Below are positions 4,942-8,064 of a DNA stretch of 8,064 bases, one piece after another. The stretch comes from Candidatus Pelearchaeum sp. (GTDB lineage Archaea > Thermoproteota > Nitrososphaeria_A > Caldarchaeales > Caldarchaeaceae). Position numbers and translations under genes: made by a program. The notes under the pieces were generated by a model that saw only the letters and a list, made by a program, of their open reading frames with translations, had not been told where the DNA came from and made no database searches. Where the stretch lies: the NCBI GenBank assembly GCA_015520425.1, contig WAQC01000083.1:1-8064 (forward strand). The letters run 5' to 3'. Positions within the stretch are counted from its first letter, which is position 1, and every line of letters starts with the position of its first letter.

Positions 4942-5997
4942 ATGAGGATGGGAGTTAGTATAGACTATGGCGTCGCTAAGGCCTTCGCTCTAAAGGGCCT
5001 TCTCCTCTCTTATGCTGAGCTTGAGGAGCTTGCTGAGGCTGGGAGCTTGGATGATTTCATGGAGAAGCTTAGACCATCCGTTTATGGTCGTTACATAGCT
5101 GATATTCCCAAACCATACACAGTTCTAGGGAGTGAGATGGCTTTCAAGCGGCATTTGATAGATACTCACTATAGGTTGATGAATGTCTCTCCGAATAGTG
5201 ATGTGCTCATAGCCTATTTTATGAAGTATCCTGCATCTAATCTTAAGACAGTGCTGAAGGCTAAGGCTCTTGAGAAGCCCTTTGAGGAGATAGAGTCGGC
5301 TATTGATTTGTATGCTGAGACCCTTCTGAGGATTAGGGACGAGGTTCTGCGGGCAGCTACTGCGCGAGACCTGCGCGAGGCTGTGCGTGAGCTTGAGAAT
5401 ACGTATCTTGCCAAGGTGGCTGACTTGGCTCTGCGCGTTTGGGAGAGCAAGAAAGACCCCACTGCTTTTGATGTTGCTATAGATAGAACGCTCTATTCAA
5501 GGATACTTGAAGCATATAATGCTACTCCGCGGGGTGAGAGGGAGAAGATAAAGCCCTTCGTAGCGCTTGATGTTGATTCATACCATATTCTTACTATACT
5601 TAGGGCTAAGCTGTGGGAGCTTACGCCATCCGAGGTTAGGGAATTCCTCCTACCGCGCGCAATATCTATAGGGGGAGCTATTATTGACCAGCTCATAGAC
5701 GCGGCCGACGCTGGTGCGGCAGCCCAGGTCATAGCTCAAACAACGTACAGGAAGCTTCTACCCACAGAAGCTCAAGACATACCAACACTACTCAGAAGTC
5801 TTGAAGAACGCTTCACAACAGAACGCTACACCTTAGCGAACAAGGCATATACGCGCTGGACATTTAGTAACGCTGTCCTACTAGCCGCGCTCATCCTCAA
5901 GGAGCTTGAGGTTCGCAATCTAGTAACCATAGCTGTTGGCCTCGCTGAGCGGTTGCCCACGAGTGATATAGTTGGTAAGCTTCTGCGGGTTTCCTAG
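4942..5997 (+). CDS. atpC: A-type ATP synthase subunit C
   Basis: A 351-residue protein matching subunit C (V-ATPase subunit d homologue). This is the funnel-shaped cytoplasmic connector between the membrane rotor ring and the central stalk of the archaeal ATP synthase. It is all helical with no membrane segment and has the family's three-fold repeated helical layout. An early YGRYIADIPK segment (residues 50-59) and a late LLRSLEERFTTERYTLANKAY block (281-301, roughly) are seen, followed by an Ile/Leu-rich final helix pair. The length is typical (about 340-360). Start ATG 4942 or ATG 4948 are both possible. It follows the H/G-like stalk gene. The other ATPase subunits (A, B, D, E, F, I, K) are not in the window. 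The stop TAG shares a CTAG with the convergent acylphosphatase gene. Confidence 0.85.
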   Translation: MRMGVSIDYGVAKAFALKGLLLSYAELEELAEAGSLDDFMEKLRPSVYGRYIADIPKPYTVLGSEMAFKRHLIDTHYRLMNVSPNSDVLIAYFMKYPASNLKTVLKAKALEKPFEEIESAIDLYAETLLRIRDEVLRAATARDLREAVRELENTYLAKVADLALRVWESKKDPTAFDVAIDRTLYSRILEAYNATPRGEREKIKPFVALDVDSYHILTILRAKLWELTPSEVREFLLPRAISIGGAIIDQLIDAADAGAAAQVIAQTTYRKLLPTEAQDIPTLLRSLEERFTTERYTLANKAYTRWTFSNAVLLAALILKELEVRNLVTIAVGLAERLPTSDIVGKLLRVS

Positions 5998-6272
5998 TAT
6001 CTTATTCTAAATCCCCTTATATCCCCGCGCGGCTCTTCCCAAATGACTTCCACATTCTCTACACGCGCCGCTGGCGGGCCGCGCCAGGCCCAGTCTATAA
6101 GCTTCTTCAAAGCTTCTTCGTCTCCCTCAGCCACGGCCTCCACGCGGCCGTCTGGTAGGTTTCTAACCCATCCTGAAAGCCCCAGCTCCTCGGCTTTTCT
6201 CTGCATGTTGGCGCGGTAGAAGACGCCCTGCACTAGTCCGCTGATGTAGAGATGCGCCCTCTTCACGCCCAT
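5994..6272 (-). CDS. acyP: Acylphosphatase
   Basis: A 92-residue enzyme that hydrolyses acyl phosphates such as acetyl phosphate and 1,3-bisphosphoglycerate in the cytoplasm. The signature GLVQGVFYRA (12-21) holds phosphate-binding R20, and GWVRNLPDGRVE (34-45) holds catalytic N38. The C-terminal block ends in GFRIRY as in most members. Length is normal for the family (about 90). It lies 41 bases downstream of the nitrilase-family gene on the same strand, with its own candidate TATA in that gap. It meets subunit C tail to tail with a 4-base overlap. Confidence 0.95.
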   Translation of the reverse strand: MGVKRAHLYISGLVQGVFYRANMQRKAEELGLSGWVRNLPDGRVEAVAEGDEEALKKLIDWAWRGPPAARVENVEVIWEEPRGDIRGFRIRY

Positions 6273-6296
6273 AGCTGTATCAAGACCAGCGCGGGG

Positions 6297-6306
6297 TTAT
6301 CTAAAA
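6297..6306 (-). promoter_or_regulatory. Candidate TATA box of acylphosphatase
   Basis: On the minus strand TTTTAGATAA is centred about 29 bases before ATG 6272, fitting a leaderless or nearly leaderless transcript. The gene might therefore be transcribed independently of the nitrilase-family gene upstream. Confidence 0.4.
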
Positions 6307-6313
6307 TCCTTAA

Positions 6314-7111
6314 TCACCCCGACACCAGCTCCATATACGCTGAAGGAAGCCTATTCGCCAGCCTCTCTTCGCGCGCACCAGCTATCGCGTCAAGCTCTAT
6401 GTCGGCAACCACCAACCTCTCCCCCGTGCCCGCGGAAGCTAGGGAGGTTGGATACACTACGCCGCGGCGCGATTGTTTAAGTCCTGTTATAATGGAGCCT
6501 CCCCCAAAGAGTCTTCTTAGGTAGATATTCACCGCGACTATGGGAACTCTGTTCTCCACACTCCGCACCCTGACGTATTGTCTCCAGACTCTAACTCCCT
6601 CGCTTACTATTCTTGACGGATGTAAGATAAGCTCAGCGCCCTTAATTGCTAGAACCCGCGCCGCCTCAGGATAGACAATATCATGGCAAATCAACACGCC
6701 CATATTCACGCCAGCTATTTTAAACACATTGAGCTTCTGTCCGCGTTGGAAGAGCTGGCGCTCAACGCGGAAGAGATGAACCTTCTCCTGCTCTCCAATC
6801 ACGTCGCCGTCGTCGCCTATTATGGGGCATACAATCTTGAGAGCTTCTCCATCCTGCTTGTATAGCCCGCCAGCGGCTATCCACATACCATACTCCCGCG
6901 CCACACGCGAGAGTGCGCTGACTATCATGTCATATGCTGCCGTAGCGGTCTCTAGCTCTAGGTATGGCGTTGTATGCGGCCACGCCTCTGGAAGGCAGGC
7001 CACCTCCGCCCCACGCCTGCCAGCGCTCTCCAACAACGCCAGCGCCCTCTTGACTGTCCGCTCAACACCGCTAGGCATAAGCTGCAAACCAGCAACGCGT
7101 ATAGTGCGCAT
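6314..7111 (-). CDS. Nitrilase-superfamily carbon-nitrogen hydrolase
   Basis: A 265-residue cytoplasmic amidohydrolase of the nitrilase superfamily. The catalytic triad is visible: E42 in CLPEAW, K110 in QEKVHLF, and nucleophile C142 in LICHDIVYPE. The usual consensus around the nucleophile is C-x-D-x-R/x-F/Y-P-E; here CHDIVYPE keeps D144, P148 and E149. The N-terminal VAGLQLMP strand and the later ILHPSR and VENRVPIVAVN blocks also fit, and the length is typical of amidase branches. The branch (omega-amidase, carbamoylase or other) and substrate cannot be told from sequence alone. It is followed by acylphosphatase and divergent from the reductase gene. ATG 7111 is preceded by a TATA-like element at leaderless spacing. 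Confidence 0.88.
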   Translation of the reverse strand: MRTIRVAGLQLMPSGVERTVKRALALLESAGRRGAEVACLPEAWPHTTPYLELETATAAYDMIVSALSRVAREYGMWIAAGGLYKQDGEALKIVCPIIGDDGDVIGEQEKVHLFRVERQLFQRGQKLNVFKIAGVNMGVLICHDIVYPEAARVLAIKGAELILHPSRIVSEGVRVWRQYVRVRSVENRVPIVAVNIYLRRLFGGGSIITGLKQSRRGVVYPTSLASAGTGERLVVADIELDAIAGAREERLANRLPSAYMELVSG

Positions 7112-7131
7112 TTAGCCGTATCCACCCAAAC

Positions 7132-7147
7132 ACGGTATTAACGGTAT
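7132..7147. repeat. Tandem ACGGTAT repeat in a divergent promoter region
   Basis: ACGGTAT occurs at 7132-7138 and 7141-7147, 9 bases apart, in the gap between the nitrilase-family and reductase genes. The copies flank and overlap the likely TATA of the nitrilase-family gene. This could be a regulator site on one face of the helix, or chance. Confidence 0.35.
7135..7142 (-). promoter_or_regulatory. Candidate TATA box of the nitrilase-family gene
   Basis: On the minus strand GTTAATAC lies centred about 28 bases upstream of ATG 7111, compatible with a leaderless transcript. It is embedded in the ACGGTAT repeats. Confidence 0.35.
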
Positions 7148-7149
7148 CT

Positions 7150-7160
7150 CTATACTTAAA
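7150..7160 (+). promoter_or_regulatory. Candidate TATA box of the reductase gene
   Basis: CTATACTTAAA predicts a transcription start near 7181, about 10 bases before ATG 7191. Together with the minus-strand element just upstream it makes a compact divergent promoter region. Confidence 0.5.
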
Positions 7161-7190
7161 GGCTGGAGATTCATAGCTCGCGATGAACTC

Positions 7191-8064
7191 ATGGATGACG
7201 AGCTTGACATAGCAGTTGTGGGGGCTGGGCCCGCTGGCCTGCTGGCCGCCTGCGAGGCTGCGAGGCATGGCTTGGATGTGGCGGTCTTTGAGGAGGATAG
7301 CATAGTTGGGATGCCAGAGAAATGCGCAGGCCTCTACAGCCTAGACGGCCTAAAGAAGCTACGCATCCCCCTCCATAGGGCTTGGATACAGAATTTTGCG
7401 CGTGGTGCGTTGTTCAAATCCCCGTCGGGCCGCACTTTCCTAGTTGATGCCTCGCGCGATATTGCTGTGATAGCTAACCGTGAGCGGTTTGACCAATACC
7501 TGGCTGAGCAGGCGGTAATGAGCGGCGCATCCCTATACATCAACACACGCGTAAGCAGCGCTAGAATTCACAACGACGGCATAGAACTTAACACAAGGCG
7601 CGGCGTAGTGAGAGCAAGCTATCTCATAGACTCAGAAGGACATAGCGCGTTCATAGCGCGTAGCATACATCCATCATACAAGCTGGGCGAGTGGCTCCCG
7701 ATAATACAGTACCAAGTAGCTGGGCATGGCATGGACAGGCAGCTCGTCTACCTCTTCTTCAAGCACTACTTGCCCGACTTCTTCGCATATCTAGTCCCGA
7801 TAGATGATGAGCTGGGAAAGGTCGGCATAGCGGCCAAGAAGAACATACGCTACCTGGCTTCCAAGTTTATGGCTGAGGAATTCCCTAATGCGCGTGTGGT
7901 TGGTGTTCAGTCGTCAGCCATATACGTCGGGCCACCTCTTGATAATCCACGCGTGGGGCGCGCATATTTCGTGGGCGACGTTGCTGGTCATGTAAAGGCT
8001 ACTACTGGGGGCGGTGTAATCTTCGGCGGCATGGCTGGTATGGCAACGGCAAGGGAGATAGCTC
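7191..8064 (+). CDS. Geranylgeranyl-reductase-family FAD oxidoreductase (3' end outside window)
   Basis: An open frame of 291 codons running off the window, so the C-terminus is missing. It opens with an FAD-binding Rossmann motif VVGAGPAG (residues 9-16), with E34 at the end of the second strand for ribose binding. It has the family's KCAG motif (C45) and later VGDVAGHVKATTGGG, the second FAD motif (usually GDAAG). This is the pattern of archaeal geranylgeranyl reductases, which saturate the isoprenoid chains of membrane ether lipids such as digeranylgeranylglycerophospholipid. Full members are about 380-450 residues, so roughly the last quarter to third is absent. The ATG at 7183 is out of frame and meets a stop quickly, so ATG 7191 is the start. 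It is divergent from the nitrilase-family gene. The family is firm; lipid reduction is inferred, since relatives can reduce other polyprenyl substrates. Confidence 0.88.
   Translation, partial: MDDELDIAVVGAGPAGLLAACEAARHGLDVAVFEEDSIVGMPEKCAGLYSLDGLKKLRIPLHRAWIQNFARGALFKSPSGRTFLVDASRDIAVIANRERFDQYLAEQAVMSGASLYINTRVSSARIHNDGIELNTRRGVVRASYLIDSEGHSAFIARSIHPSYKLGEWLPIIQYQVAGHGMDRQLVYLFFKHYLPDFFAYLVPIDDELGKVGIAAKKNIRYLASKFMAEEFPNARVVGVQSSAIYVGPPLDNPRVGRAYFVGDVAGHVKATTGGGVIFGGMAGMATAREIA

Noticed and set aside
6252..6524. 90-codon open frame on the plus strand
   Set aside because: It spans the end of the nitrilase-family gene and the start of acylphosphatase in antisense, with no domain.
7112..7303. 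Short minus-strand open frames over the divergent promoter and reductase start
   Set aside because: They run through two likely promoters and antisense to the FAD-binding motif, and have no recognisable features.

Overview
This window looks like a thermophilic archaeon of the Thermoproteota (Crenarchaeota) or a close relative. The evidence is an A-type ATP synthase gene pair, a geranylgeranyl-reductase-type lipid gene, many AGG/AGA arginine codons, TATA-type promoters placed for leaderless or short-leader transcripts, and a tRNA-Gln gene with an encoded CCA and two archaeal-type introns. I cannot place it at genus level. Genes are packed almost end to end, and no gene-free stretch exceeds about 135 bases between proteins apart from the one holding the tRNA.

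Positions 1-2697 hold a two-gene ABC import operon. A TATA box at 34-43 is followed by two tandem palindromes (55-70 and 71-88) lying over the predicted transcription start, which resemble operators of a DtxR/MntR-type metal-dependent repressor. Next comes the ATPase (101-898), overlapping a 600-residue fusion (895-2697). The fusion joins a ZnuA/PsaA-like substrate-binding domain to a ZnuB/MntB-like permease. The binding domain has lost all four usual metal ligands and contains no histidine or cysteine. The fusion, the lost ligands and the operator together are the most interesting feature here.

Positions 2699-3970 (minus) encode a class V aminotransferase of the alanine-glyoxylate / serine-pyruvate group, ending one base from the transporter. 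Upstream of it on the same strand are tRNA-Gln(TTG) (4005-4139), with an intron in the D-loop and another in the anticodon loop, and a small MIP18/DUF59 protein (4176-4463). The tRNA promoter overlaps the end of the DUF59 gene.

Positions 4464-5997 carry a divergent promoter region and then two A-ATPase stalk genes, an H/G-like coiled-coil subunit (4543-4884) and subunit C (4942-5997). Subunit C ends in a CTAG whose two strands supply the stop codons of both subunit C and the convergent acylphosphatase (5994-6272, minus). Upstream of acylphosphatase on the minus strand is a nitrilase-family amidohydrolase (6314-7111). A divergent promoter region (7112-7190) separates it from a geranylgeranyl-reductase-family flavoprotein (7191 to the window end, incomplete), probably involved in saturating archaeal membrane lipids.

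The genes from 2699 onward look like housekeeping genes with frequent strand switches rather than one pathway. I see no insertion sequence, CRISPR array, toxin-antitoxin pair or phage gene.
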